From contig NC_135567.1 of the NCBI RefSeq assembly GCF_964340395.1, forward strand, positions 17,315,306 through 17,347,805: a stretch of 32,500 bases of DNA, in the 5' to 3' direction. Both the position numbers and the translations under genes were made by a program. Below the pieces are notes generated by a model. It was not told the DNA's origin. It searched no databases and saw only the letters and a program-made list of their open reading frames with translations. This DNA is from Glandiceps talaboti (taxonomy: Eukaryota > Hemichordata > Enteropneusta > Spengelidae). Each line of letters starts with the position of its first letter. Positions within the stretch are counted from its first letter, which is position 1. Of the stretch, positions 11,191 through 22,892 are shown in pieces.

Positions 11191-11298
11191 TTATTTTTTT
11201 CAAAGGGACCGGGAAGAAACTTTACTTTCAACTGATTTCAGGGTAATTGGCTCCAGATTACAATTACAATATTTTCCCATATGCAAAATGGTCACTAT

Positions 11299-11327
11299 GT
11301 ACACATACATACACATGGCAGGCAGGC

Positions 11328-11362
<35 letters not shown>

Positions 11363-11554
11363 CATGCACATACATACATACATACATACATACATACATA
11401 CATACATACATACATACATACACACATACACGCATACACGCATACACGCATGCATGCATACATATATGCATACATACATACATACATACATACATACACA
11501 CACATACATACATACATACATCATACATACATACATACATACATACACACACAA

Positions 11555-11593
<39 letters not shown>

Positions 11594-11594
11594 C
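11299..11594 (+). repeat. Compound microsatellite (GACA)n(TACA)n(CACG)
   Basis: GGCA, GACA, TACA, CGCA and GACA blocks in order. ORFs on both strands are artefacts of repeat periodicity. Confidence 0.95.
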
Positions 11595-11762
11595 ATTGTC
11601 TCCCTCAAATACTGCAATAAAGCAATACTACAGCTGAAACAGGAAGTACTCATCAGAAGACTGTACGTCACATAAACATTTCATATATGATCAAAACAGA
11701 TAATTCGGCACGTTTAAGATGTTGTTTTACTTGATGGATAAGAACTCTTACAACTGAACACT

Positions 11763-11800
11763 CCAGAATCTATGACGTAGACGCCTATTGTCGTGACGTA
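11763..11800 (+). repeat. Left arm of an inverted repeat pair (38 bp)
   Basis: Contains CTATGACGTAGACGCCTATT. Its reverse complement is at 12866-12903 with three or four differences. It resembles the TGACGTAGAC part of the hairpin-element family at 30671-30720, so it is probably a fragment of that family. Confidence 0.7.
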
Positions 11801-12479
11801 ATGACTTTGTGATTGAAGAGAGATAACAGATATTCTTTTAATTCAACTTTTTAGACTAAATAACAACATCGATAAAAACGCTGTTATTTATCAAGTAAAT
11901 GAACAACCTCAACTTACCACCCTGATCATATTGCAGCGTAATTAAGCTTCCGAATATCATAATTATTTCATTTAATATTGTGTGCTCTGAATTGATTATA
12001 AATGTACATGTTACATATAGTCTGGCGACCGCTTTCTGGTTTACCTGTGAAGTAAACAAAGGATGCCTGTCAATCATTTGAATACAAACTTAATGAAAAC
12101 GTTATTGGTGAAAGCAATAAAAGACAGAAATATTCCAGGCACGTTGAAAAGTCTGGCATTGTCAGACAAGGTCATTCTAATATCGATCTGTATTGTATAA
12201 GTACTGAAGGATAGACAAACCAGTAAACGCAATATCATTCACTATGTTGTACAAAAGCACACACAACGTACGTGATTCGACTATAAATGAACAAACAGTT
12301 AATTCAACTATTTCCGAAAAAGCTTGCCATAAGTACGTGTAAAGAAATAATTGACATTTGCACAATGTAGCAGTAATAGGTGCCTCGGAAATAAAATTTT
12401 TTGAACATTTACTGTCAAATTACTCATCAAAATTCCACATCATTCTCTGTTTAAATCAATGGAAAATACATGAGGCCAG

Positions 12480-12660
12480 GATAAGACTTTTGAAATAAAG
12501 GTCAAAATAATATTAAAATTAAGCTATCATGTTAGAATCCAAAACGGCCGCCATTTTAGAATCCAATATGGCCGCCATTTTAGAATCCAATATGGCCGCA
12601 GAATAATGTATTTAATCTGACCATGGGAAAATAACAGTGATTTAATTTCCCCAAAAACAA
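12480..12660 (+). repeat. Dispersed repeat, copy 2, with a 24-bp triplication
   Basis: Homologous to 11039-11190. Inside it, 12532-12598 holds three 24-bp units (TTAGAATCCAATATGGCCGC with variants) where copy 1 has one, so the unit expanded after the copies separated. Confidence 0.65.
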
Positions 12661-12842
12661 AACGATGAACTCTCAAATTTCTTTCTTTACTTTGAAACAG
12701 CCAGGAACATGATTTCATATGGTGAATAATTAAATAAGAACTTTCATTTTATGAGAAATTGGTCAACCGGACACATTCTCACTGAAGTGACTAGTGGTTG
12801 TTGTATTATGCCAAGCTAATACATGTATATAAACAAAAAATA

Positions 12843-13203
12843 CGGGATTTATTAATGGATCGTTCTACGTCATGACAATAGGCGTCTACGTCATAGCTTC
12901 TGGGTGTTAGAAATATGAGGCATAGTATTCAGAGTCACCATTATTTTCCGAATGTTTGGCTCACCTAGGTGTAATCATATAAGTCTCAAGTATTTTTTTC
13001 TTTCAATTGGAAAATATTCGTAGCAAAAGGGATTTCTCACTACTCGTCTTCAGCTAGTAGTTGCAAGGCCCCTTATGTTACTCGTCTTCAGTGAGTAGTG
13101 ACAAAACCCCTTATGTTACTTGTCTGCAGAGTGTAGTGACAAGACCCATTATGTTACCTTATTTTCCCAAGTCGAGCGAAGAAAAATATCGGAGAGTAAG
13201 TTA
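12843..13203 (-). mobile_element. Hairpin-element family, copy 1 (minus orientation)
   Basis: Read on the - strand it follows the same order as 30420-30790: a TTACTCTCCGATATTTTTCT-like arm, GGGAAAATA, TGTCACTAC...CGAGTA loop units, TTTTCCAATTGAAAGAAA, then ATGACGTAGACG. The loop is expanded: a 38-bp unit is repeated about three times (13041, 13079 and 13117). Non-coding. Confidence 0.6.
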
Positions 13204-13520
13204 GTTGTCATTTTAATTTGAGGTGACTCACATTAAATGATACAGTCTAGATTATTACATCGCAAATCTTTTGCTTTTAAGACATAATCTCCTACACCTA
13301 ATACCCACAGATTTATACACCAATACGTGTATAGAATCTAAAACAGTTTTCATGAAAGGCGCCATTGAATGTGTTTCTATGGTTACTTATCAACTAAACA
13401 CGCGATAATGATACACGAGCGCTGTGCATTGACTGTCTAGTTGGCGATGTGCTTTCATGTTGTTCAGTAGATAATTTGATAATTGTGGGTCTGTTCAATA
13501 TTGTTTAATTCAAATGCACA

Positions 13521-14095
13521 GATACTGTACGTTGTGTATATGTTATCGCATATATATGTATAAATGCTTAAAATGTCAAATCAATTGAATTGTTATGTTG
13601 ACCTAAAGGTACAGATTACAGCGCACCCAGACAAATACTGATTGGAGAATGTATGTGTATTGTTTGGTTGATGGTATCTTTTTCAGTTTGTTCGGTAGAA
13701 GAATTGTTCAAGCAGTCGGCTCAATTTTGCTTAAGTCATATATACATACACACATATACATGTACATATACTGTAAGTCGTCAGTATATGTATATATTAT
13801 AGTCAGACAGAATACTGTACGTTGTGTATATATTATCGCCTATATATGTATCAACGCCTAAAATTTCAAATTAATTAATTTTTTATGTTGACCTCGAAAG
13901 AGACAGATTACAATGTCGCTCAGACAAATGGTGATTGGAGACCGTATGTGTATTGTTTGGTTGGCGGTATTTTCTTCACTTTGTAGAACAATTGTCAAGC
14001 AGTCAACTCAACCTTGTTTCATTGAAATATGTACCGTAAGTCGTGTATATATGTATATATTTTGGTCAGTCAGGATACCCTGCAGTAAAAACCTT
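13521..14095 (+). repeat. 290-bp tandem duplication
   Basis: Two units begin with GATACTGTACGTTGTGTATA (13521) and a variant at 13811. They stay alignable through ATGTTGACCT, ACAGATTACA, ATGTGTATTGTTTGGTTG and GTAAGTCG. Divergence is perhaps 20-25 percent by eye, so the duplication is not recent. The ORFs at 13649 and 13913 occupy corresponding parts of each unit but do not keep the same protein. Confidence 0.75.
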
Positions 14096-14380
14096 TTGAA
14101 ACAGAGATGCAATAAATTGCATAATTATATCAAGCTAGGGGGTCAGGATACAATGACGTAAAGACAAATGTTCGTTCGTAAAAGTATATAGCAGTTGTAG
14201 AGTTGTTAGTGAAATAGTGAAATATACTATGAAGTAGAAATAATGCCTTCCAGCCTTTTTGGTTTTTCATCATTATAAATTAAAAGAGCTAGTATAGAGA
14301 CACGGGAAGGTAACATCAATCTGTATGTTTCAGAAATTCCTGAAAGCGTTATCTGAAGTGTACGTTGTAAAATATCACTA

Positions 14381-15980
14381 CAGTTTATACTAGTCACCCA
14401 GGGCTGCTACACTGTACATTTTATACTAGTCACCCAGGGCTGCTACACTGTACAGTTTATAATAGTCACCCAGGGCTGCTACACTGTACATTTTATACTA
14501 GTCACCCAGGGCTGCTACACTGTACAGTGTATACTAGTCACCCAGGGCTGCTACACTGTACTGTTTATACTAGTCACCCAGGGCTGCGACACTGTACAGT
14601 TTATACTAGCCACCCAGGGCTGCTACACTGTACTGTTTATACTAGCCACCCAGGGCTGCTACACTCTACTGTTTATACTAGTCACCCAGGGCTGCTACAC
14701 TGTACAGTTTATACTAGTCACCCAGGGCTGCTACACTGTACTGTTTATACTAGCCACCCAGGGCTGCTACACTGTACTGTTTATACTAGTCACCCAGGGC
14801 TGCTACACTGTACAGTTTATACTAGTCACCCAGGGCTGCTACACTGTACAGTTTATACTAGTCACCCAGGGCTGCTACACTGTACATTTTATAATAGTCA
14901 CCCAGGGTTGCTACACTGTACAGTTTATACTAGTCACCCAGGGCTGCTACACTCTATAGTTTATACTAGTCACCCAGGACTGCTACACTGTATAGTTTAT
15001 ACTAGTCACCCAGGGCTGCTACACTGTACATTTTATACTAGTCACCCAGGGCTGCTACACTGTACAGTTTATACTAGTCACCCAGGGCTGCTACACTGTA
15101 CAGTTTATACTAGTCACCAGGGCTGCTACACTCTACTGTTTATACTAGTCAACCAGGGCTGCTACACTGTACTGTTTATACTAGTCACGCAGGGCTGCTA
15201 CACTGTACTGTTCATACTGGTCACCCAGGGCTGCTACACTGTACAGTTTATACTGGTCACCCAGGGCTGCTACACTGTACTGTTTATACTAGTCACCCAG
15301 GGCTGCTACACTGTACTGTTTATACTAGTCACCCAGGACTGCTACACTGTACTGTTTATACTAGCCACCCAGGGCTGCTACACTCTACTGTTTATACTAG
15401 TCACCAGGGCTGCTACACTCTACTGTTTATACTAGTCACCCAGGGCTGCTACACTGTACTGTTTATACTAGTCACGCAGGGCTGCTACACTGTACTGTTC
15501 ATACTGGTCACCCAGGGCTGCTACACTGTACAGTTTATACTGGTCACCCAGGGCTGCTACACTGTACTGTTTATACTAGTCACCCAGGGCTGCGACACTG
15601 TACAGTTTATACTAGTCACCCAGGGCTGCTACACTGTACTGTTTATACTAGCCACCCAGGGCTGCTACACTGTACAGTTTATACTAGTCACCCAGGGCTG
15701 CTACACTGTACAGTTTATACTAGTCACCCAGTGCTGCTACACTGTACAGTTTATACTAGTCACCCAGGGCTGCTACACTGTACAGTTTATACTAGTCACC
15801 CAGGGCTGCTACACTGTATAGTTTATACTAGTCACCCAGGGCTGCTACACTGTACAGTTTATACTAGTCACCCAGGGCTGCTACACTTTACAGTTTATAC
15901 TAGTCACCCAGGGCTGCTACACTGTACAGTTTATACTAGTCACCCAGTGCTGCTACACTGTACTATTTTAACTAGTCACT
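14381..15980 (+). repeat. 36-bp minisatellite, about 44 units, with higher-order duplication
   Basis: The unit contains CACCCAGGGCTGCTACA, then the 10-bp palindrome ACTGTACAGT (or ACTGTACTGT), then TTATACTAGT. Because 36 is divisible by 3, two + strand frames stay open (reading YTSHPGLLHCTV or its neighbour ILVTQGCYTVLF), while the - strand is closed in every frame. Neither + frame has an ATG in the unit. One-base deletions at about 15117 and 15404 switch frames. The block 15111-15310 recurs at 15398-15597 with the same private variants in the same order. It is a tandem repeat, not a gene. Confidence 0.97.
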
Positions 15981-16540
15981 AGTTATTGTAAGTACAATAG
16001 GAAACATTTTACACATTTATCAGTCCTTTACAATTTATTGAGTTACAAACACAGACCTAGCATATGTTGTTTCACATTGATTGTTCAAGTAGGAAGTCAT
16101 GATAAAAAAATTTCATAAATTAAAAATCCAAAATAAATACCCATTTCTCATCCATATGGCCACTTCAAACCTATTAGGTCAAGCACTGAACGTCTTTAAT
16201 TGCAATGGTTGGCATCCATGCCCTCGGACGCTCTCGGAAGGGAGAGATGCAAAGTCAAACAAAAAAGAAATGTGAGGACAATACACAGAGGTCTGTCATA
16301 AAAAATGAATAATGTGATATATTTGGTCCGGTAAATTCATTTAATTTTGTTATTAATTATTAAAATTTAATTATACTAGATAATACGTACAAAGTATCTT
16401 TTATCATGTCATGCTCACAATATAGGTGGAATATTACAATGTAGTCACTCAAGTGTTACATGTTTAGAATTTTATTCTTCTGTTGGTCTGAGATGGTTAA
16501 TTTATTTAAAATATCAAATGAAGATTAATGCTTTTGGTAA
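15981..16540. other. Intergenic, no gene seen
   Basis: AT-rich low-copy sequence with no convincing ORF or repeat. Confidence 0.5.
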
Positions 16541-16770
16541 CGGAAAAATATTGTCTCTATGAATCGATAGAAATGACGTAATGGGCCTTGGCACTATGGG
16601 TCGATAGACATGATCTAATGGGCCTTGTCACTATGGGTCGATAGGCATGTAGTGAGAAAATCCCGAGGTCATGATAATTTTCCGGTCGATTGAAGAAATA
16701 CATATTCCTGAAGTAGTCATGGTAATTATACACTCATAAAGTAACCATGGTAATTATAAAGCAACACGGA
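16541..16770 (+). mobile_element. Hairpin-element family, copy 2 (degraded)
   Basis: Contains AAAATATTGTCTC, two tandem TAATGGGCCTTG.CACTATGGGTCGATAG units (about 48 bp, at 16580 and 16617), TTTTCCGGTCGATTGAAGAA, and then twice TCATGGTAATTATA-like sequence. The order matches the copies at 19290 and 30420, but the left arm is poorly preserved. Confidence 0.45.
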
Positions 16771-17170
16771 GGAAAACTTTCTCAGTTTGATAACTTCATC
16801 TTCGTGATGGATGTGTGTCTCTTTTACAAGCAACAATTATAAATTACATTGTGATATGATCCGATTATAGCTAAAATGACACAGAGCTAGACATATGTCA
16901 ACTCTAGACTAACAGAGACACAATAAACACAACAGGATCCTTTGCCCAATCACATTGTACACTGATAAGCATTGCTATTCTTTCACAGTGCAGTAAAAAC
17001 AGGCTTCTAATGAAAACATTACACCTGGACTTGAGGATTTCAATGGCTGCAATTGTTTATTTTCTAACTGATAATCAACATTTCAACTTGACTACTTCTA
17101 CATCCCCACTGTGTACGGTACCTATATAATTGTTTCTTTTGCATTAGAAGTTGTCTGAGTGTGTGTAATA
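16771..17170. other. Intergenic, no gene seen
   Basis: Low-copy AT-rich sequence without recognisable features. Confidence 0.5.
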
Positions 17171-17366
17171 AATGCCGTGTTGCATGAGTGAAACACGAAG
17201 CCTACATCATTTTAGCTGTAAATGTCATGTTGCATGAGTGAAACCCCAAGCCTACATCACTTTAGCTGTAAATGTCATTTCACGTGAGTGAAACAAAAAG
17301 CCTTTTAGCTGTAAATACCATGTTACATGAGTGAAACACTAAGCCTGCATCATTTTAGCTGTAATA
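17171..17366 (+). repeat. 50-bp minisatellite, four units
   Basis: Units start at 17171, 17221, 17271 and 17313 with AATG.CATGTTGCATGAGTG and end TTTTAGCTGTA. The third unit has an 8-bp deletion. Confidence 0.9.
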
Positions 17367-17775
17367 CCAGTGTTACTATGATACACATAAATACATGTAG
17401 AGATAAAGTTTGCAGTGACATGGCCATGTTTGTTTTACCTGGCTATCCATATTGTCTTGTTGCAAAATAAAACTTAATACCAGGTTTATTTAGCTTAGCC
17501 AATATGAATGTTTTAAACGTGCTTAGAATATAAAAAAAGTTAACAGTAATGACTTGCTTTGTTGGGATAACTCATTTAGGCTAGCAATGATAAATAGACG
17601 TTCTTTGTTAACCTAATATCCCTATAGGCAGTATTGCAGGGTTCGTTTTAAATCTTTACTCTGTTATAGTAATAAATGACATTGACAAAGCAGGTGATAG
17701 AAACGGAAATCACTTCTATTTCTTGTTGATGTTAACCCAGACAGGACTGTAAAAGCAACGCAGGGGATATGCCCA

Positions 17776-18122
<347 letters not shown>

Positions 18123-18594
18123 TAATTGTTTCTGGTAAGGACAATTTGTCTGGATATTTTCATTCTCAAATTAATTTTTATAACCTGTAACTCCATCTAT
18201 TACATGTATATATGGCAGTTACTGTACATGTTCTCTTTATTTAGTCCTTAAAGTGTGTATGTGGGGGCAGATGTCACTTGCTTGTTCATGATTGGCTCTG
18301 CAGTTGTATTCACTGAATTAGGGAGGGATATTTTTGTGTTTTCCTCCGGATCTGCAGACCGCATGGGCTGTACAAATACGAAAAAAAGAAAGACCTACGG
18401 CAAGGGTATTTGAGTGATGCGCGCGCTGATCAGAAACAATTCGTCCAGGACTTCAATTCCAGGTTCTTTCAGTAGTGTTATCTTATCAGCGGCGCCATAA
18501 TTTGTTACAAAGTATCATTGTTTTGTCTTCACCCGCGTTTTTCAGTTCTGTCTGACAGCTTTATTCTCACGTTAATTTTGACATAAACTGGCCC
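18123..18594. other. Intergenic, somewhat higher GC, no gene seen
   Basis: The 18330-18540 interval is less AT-rich than its surroundings (GCGCGCGCTGATCA, GCGGCGCC). No reading frame or splice pattern could be supported. Confidence 0.4.
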
Positions 18595-18776
18595 TCAGAA
18601 CCCAAGTATCCCCTTATTGTCATGAAGACCCATTGAATTATTTTGTGTGGGAATAAATGGAAAGGGTGGAGGAAAAGGGAGGTACCGTTTAGATAACAAT
18701 ATAATAAATATAATATCATTAAAAAAATTTATTACCGAATATTTATACCTCTTAATTTTTTTGCACTTCAAAATTA

Positions 18777-18921
18777 AGTTTACATGAGACAAAAAACGAC
18801 GTATCCTTTTTTCTATACTTTTGGCGGGAAAGACATCATCTGTAGCGACTATCTCCATCACCAATAGTCTATAACCATTCAACAAATGTTTTCTTAATTG
18901 ATATTCCGAGCACGAAGACAT
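18777..18921 (-). CDS. Weak candidate first exon, unknown protein
   Basis: On the - strand an ATG at 18921 opens a frame that continues to 18595. The first 48 residues have a balanced composition (starting MSSCSEYQLRKHLLNGYRL and including VATDDVFPAKSIEKRI). After that the sequence becomes low complexity. A donor-like CAT/GTAAAC lies at about 18780, where the composition changes. No second exon or family was identified, so this may be chance. Confidence 0.12.
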
Positions 18922-19289
18922 AACATTGATATATTGATAATATTAATTTGGTTTTTTGATGCATGCAATATGTTTTTGTCGAACGAATATTAAAAATATT
19001 TTTGCAGAGATAAAATCATACTCATACTCAATGGATTGGTGTAAATAGTTATGATATGGGTGAACGACATACAGTTTCATTTTAGTTTATACTTTGCAAA
19101 ATTTATGACCCCCTAAGTAGCTTATTTGTGTTGGGTTGCTATGGCAACAAGAGGCCTGGAAAGTTCTTACGCTATTCAGTCTGAATGGAACGTGATACAC
19201 TTCATCGATGTCGATTGAGTGATGTGCTTATTGTGTATGAACAGAGAGTAGATCAATATAGCGCTTTGCGTACGAAATGAAAGTGTGAC

Positions 19290-19610
19290 AATTAGATGTT
19301 ATTCCCCAATATTTTTTCTTTGTTCAGCCAAGGAAAATACGAGTGACCTAAAGGGCCTTTGTCAGTACGAGTCGCCAGGCGAGTATTTTCCGGTTGAATG
19401 AAGAAAATATTGAAGAATAACATAATTATATCAGCACCAGTAATATCAAAGAAAAATCGGGGAAAGTAATGGTAATTTTGAACGTTTTGGCTCATATTTT
19501 GAACACAGCAGAACCAGTGACATAGCCACGTGTTTTCGTGATGTAGAACAGCCAGTATATATTCCATATGTTTTGTTCTAAATGACTCGTGCATGGTATT
19601 ATATTGGATG
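19290..19610 (+). mobile_element. Hairpin-element family, copy 3
   Basis: Matches 30420-30790 in order: GTTATTCCCCAATATTTTTT, GGAAAATACGAGTGACCTAA, TTTGTCAGTACGAGTC, a shortened right arm GTATTTTCCGGTTGAATGAA, AATGGTAATTTTGAACGTTT, GAACACAGCAGAACCAGTGA, TATATTCCATAT and GTTCTAAATGACTCGTGCA. The loop is shorter than in copy 4. The - strand ORF across it (19292-19594) is shared in part with copy 4 only because the DNA is shared. Confidence 0.75.
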
Positions 19611-20307
19611 TATAATTTATCTGGTCGGAAATACTAGGATAACACTATACATAGATTTTATTGTTGTTTTATCAGTACCAGGGTATTGGATAAATAGTTC
19701 CCTATATCATTACACAGATGATTGATGAGAGGATAGTCTAGATACCTTATTGCTGCCAGTAACTATCATAGTAATGGTTGACGATCACGTACCTGGTGAG
19801 ACCGTAGACAATGTATTCAGATCAGTCTACAAACATAATGGAAAGTAGATGGGTAGAAACAATCCGCCATTTTGATGACTAAATATTAGCACATGCTGAC
19901 TTGTTATGACTCATCTAACCTTTCATATAGCTATATTTCGACAATATTATCCTGAACTCACGTGTTTTACGTGACTACACATGTGACTTTAGTCTAGGCT
20001 TTTCTGATAATTTGGTCAAATATGAAAATGTAATTTATTTACTTTCTCCATTTATGGTATAAACACGTGTAGGGATAGGGGATGGCGAGGAGAGAGCCCC
20101 CAGCGGTGTGTGTAGGTAACCAAGTCATTTGCAAGGGCAAAAGCTATTAAAATGTTATCCCAAATAAATTATTCCTGTTGATGTTTTCAGCAACAACATT
20201 AATGATGATAGAAATTACAGCAGGGTGTAGATATGTCCAACGTTTGTAAGCTTGAGTTCTGCGACTGCGTAGTTGATGATGGTGACGTTTTTTACAATCA
20301 TGAGCAA
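19611..20307. other. Intergenic, no gene seen
   Basis: AT-rich low-copy sequence. CACGTGTTTTACGTGA at about 19960 and TAAACACGTGTAG at about 20060 carry E-box cores. Confidence 0.45.
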
Positions 20308-20481
20308 CCACAGAGAGCCCAGGAACCGTGTTACAAACAAACAAACAAACAAACAAACAAACAAACAAACAAACAAAAAAACCCCAAAAAAAACAAAACA
20401 AATAAATGTTTGTTTATTTGTTTGTTTGTCGTTTGTTTGTTTGTTTGTTTGTTTGTAACACGGTTCCTGGGCTCCCTGTGG
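20308..20481. repeat. Large inverted repeat with (CAAA)n / (TTTG)n inner arms
   Basis: CCACAGAGAGCCCAGGAACC at 20308 is the inverted copy of the segment ending at 20481 (CCTGGGCTCCCTGTGG), with one mismatch. Inside, GTGTTAC is followed by (AAAC)n on the left and faces (GTTT)n then GTAACAC on the right. The arms are about 65-75 bp around an A-rich centre of about 30 bp. A long hairpin is possible. Confidence 0.85.
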
Positions 20482-20643
20482 AGCAACAGGCATGCATTGC
20501 ATATGATAAGTTCCAACTCAGTACACCAATACACCACATGTATGCCAGCTTGGTTGAATTGTAATCACAAAGAAGTAATTGAATTTTAGCTACAACACAA
20601 ATCAGATATTAATCAACTAGTGTAGATTACGCGATGTAATTTC

Positions 20644-20657
20644 GTCACCATAGTAAC
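20644..20657. promoter_or_regulatory. X-box (RFX-type) motif
   Basis: GTCACCATAGTAAC fits GTNRCC-N2-RGYAAC exactly. No gene start is recognisable nearby. Confidence 0.3.
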
Positions 20658-20766
20658 TACGTGACTGGTATACAAACTAGTATCGGCCATTGTAGTTGGT
20701 TGACGTATAACTTTATAGTAAAATCCTTGTCACCTACGATATCATTCTTATCAAAAAAATATTTTT

Positions 20767-21150
20767 TGATCAACGAGATACAATTCTGTCACGAAAATGA
20801 GTCTTGTAGAGTCGTAATCAAATACTGCAATAATCGATCATCATGATAAACATATTCAAAATGTCCCATATTTGATCGAGGGGTTAATGTTCTAAACCAC
20901 CTAAGTGAATCAGAAAAATCAAAACTGTTAAATGTTGATCGACGAAATGTAACTCGACCCCCTAAGTAAGTCACAAAAATATATTTTTTCATTGCTTATC
21001 GACGAGATACAATCAACCACCTTATTGAGTCGCAAAAACTCATTTCTTTTTTCAGTTTTGATCGACGAGATACTATTTTACCCCCTAAGTAAATCATAAA
21101 AATATATAAAAACGTTTAATTGTTACTGACGAGACAAAACTGATAAACGA
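20767..21150 (+). repeat. Degenerate tandem repeat, unit about 62 bp
   Basis: Units start near 20767, 20872, 20936, 20997, 21059 and 21125 with TGATCGACGAGATACAAT-like sequence, followed by ACCCCCTAAGTAAGTCA and AAAAATATAT. The central four units are clearest. Confidence 0.75.
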
Positions 21151-21179
21151 TACAATTCTATCACTTAAGGCAGTTAGAG

Positions 21180-21460
21180 CAGTGAACACTAATATGAAAT
21201 GGGCTGTAATATTCATCAGTGAACACTTATATGAAAAGGGCTGTAATATTCATCAAACAAGACCAGTGAACACTAATATGGAAAGGGCTGTAATATTCAT
21301 CAGTGAACACTTATATGAAAAGGGCTGTAATATTCATCAAACAAGACCAGCGAACACTAATATGGAAAGGGCTGTAATATTCATCAGTGAACACTTATAT
21401 GGAAAGGGCTGTAATATTCATCAAACAAGACCAGTGAACACTAATATGGAAAGGGTTGTA
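21180..21460 (+). repeat. 84-bp higher-order minisatellite (37 + 47 bp subunits)
   Basis: CAGTGAACACT starts occur at 21180, 21217, 21264, 21301, 21348, 21385 and 21432, so spacing alternates 37, 47, 37, 47, 37, 47. The 47-bp subunit has the extra CAAACAAGAC. The pair totals 84 bp, so one frame stays open: an ATG at 21194 runs to 21571 with a 28-residue period. Differences between units change amino acids freely, so coding is unlikely. Confidence 0.9.
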
Positions 21461-22346
21461 GTGCATACATCGACTGACATGTCCTTGTATGAAAACATTG
21501 CAATTAACATCCTGTATCCTGGAGTGAACTCAACTTCTCTCCGTATAATGGTGTTCAATAAATTGTGTTAAACCCCAGGCTATGTGAAAGTAATCCGAGG
21601 TGAGAGCTATGTAAGATTGTATTATGAAATATTTACATTACCAACATTATTTTTTACTTATTTATCACAATTTCATATCGAGGTGCCAATGGCCTGACTT
21701 ATATATACTCCAAATATCTAGCCCATTTACGTGATTTCGGAATAGCCAGTGTATTAGATTAAACTAAGCTGAATATGGCAGTCTAATATGCTGATTATAG
21801 TTTTGGGACTTAACAGGCGGTTGCCATGGAGATAATCGTATTGATTTTAATGTCGATAACAGCTGCGCAGGTCACGAAATGTAAAGAGAGGAGTTTGCTC
21901 AATATGGAGTGTTTGAAACTCTATTGTTGTCTTGTCTGTCTGGGTGACGTGGTGACCTTCCCTTATAATTAAATATACTGCAAACCGAGGTCATTTTCAC
22001 TAGAAATTATTTTAGCATATTCAGGTGAAACAATGGTTAAATATTTAAAAATTTATATTACTGCTAAATCAGAGTGACTATAGAGATTCAATTAGGCGTC
22101 ACAGTGTTTTTTTGATGTCTTACACAACGTTATATTGTTACAAAATATATAAAACAGTATACAAACACAAATCTCACAGGAATGTATAATTGTTACATTG
22201 TATCTCACTGTGAACATAAGTCAACAACCCTGTGGAATGAGGCAAGGAAAATGTAAACATAAAACTATTCATTTCTTGTTCACGGTGACATAAAATGTAA
22301 CATTACAAGTGCGTGGGCGCTACCAATGCTTAATTTGTTTGTGCAA
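21461..22346. other. Intergenic, no gene seen
   Basis: AT-rich low-copy sequence. GTTGCCATGGAGATAA at about 21821 is an X-box half-site. Confidence 0.45.
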
Positions 22347-22348
22347 TA

Positions 22349-22592
22349 GGGAACTTGCAAACCCGCCATGTTGAATGTTGCATCATGGGAAATGTGATAA
22401 TAAATACTAGTCAAATAGCATTGTAAACTATACTGATACATTGTTTGAAACCACCAATAATCAATTCATAGTCACCCTAACTATTGTGGGAGGTTTATGT
22501 TATCGGTAGCTCCAGATTAGGTATTACAATAACCGCAGATAATCCCATAGTCCTTTGCGTCTGAGCATGCTCAGTCTGGATTGCAAGTTCCC
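22349..22592. mobile_element. 244-bp MITE with perfect TIRs and TA flanks
   Basis: The left end GGGAACTTGCAA and right end TTGCAAGTTCCC are perfect inverted copies, each flanked by TA (22347-22348 and 22593-22594). Counting the flank, 15 bp match. A TA target and this size fit a Tc1/mariner-type non-autonomous element. A second, older copy lies in intron 5 of the dehydrogenase gene (29921-30126). Shared internal blocks include ACCCGCCAT, TTGCATCATGGGAAATGTGA, GTAGCTCCAGATT and CTGAGCATGCTCAG. Confidence 0.85.
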
Positions 22593-22670
22593 TATTTGTA
22601 ACAAAATAAGTGTTGTTTCATTAGTAAAGTCTGAATAACCATAGGCAATAAAGCCATCTTTATTCTGTTG

Positions 22671-22892
22671 TTTCTATTTAGGGACACTTAAGGGGTTCAT
22701 TCCATACTGAATGCTTTCTATTTAGGGACACTTAAGGAGTTCATTCCATACTGAATGCTTTCTATTCATGGACACTTAAGGGGTTCATTACATACTGAAT
22801 GTTTTCTATTTAGGGACACTTAAGGGGTCCATTCTATACTGAATGCTTACTATTTAGGGATACTTAAGGGGTTCATTCCGTATTGAAAGCTT
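22671..22892 (+). repeat. 44-bp minisatellite, five units
   Basis: Units at 22671, 22715, 22759, 22803 and 22847 read TTTCTATTTAGGGACACTTA, then AGGGGTTCATTCC and ATACTGAATGC, with few substitutions. It starts about 80 bp after the MITE. Confidence 0.95.

Noticed and set aside
14527-15435. A 302-codon ORF of 12-residue repeats
   Set aside because: It starts at a GTG, the repeat unit has no ATG in this frame, single-base deletions switch frame twice, and the flanks show no exon signals. It follows from a 36-bp period.
14381-15980. Regular 36-bp repeats as a CRISPR array
   Set aside because: Units are directly adjacent with no spacers, and the context is an animal genome.
21194-21571. Repeat-protein gene with a 28-residue unit
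   Set aside because: Differences between units change residues freely, there is no signal peptide or splice support, and the frame follows from the 84-bp period.
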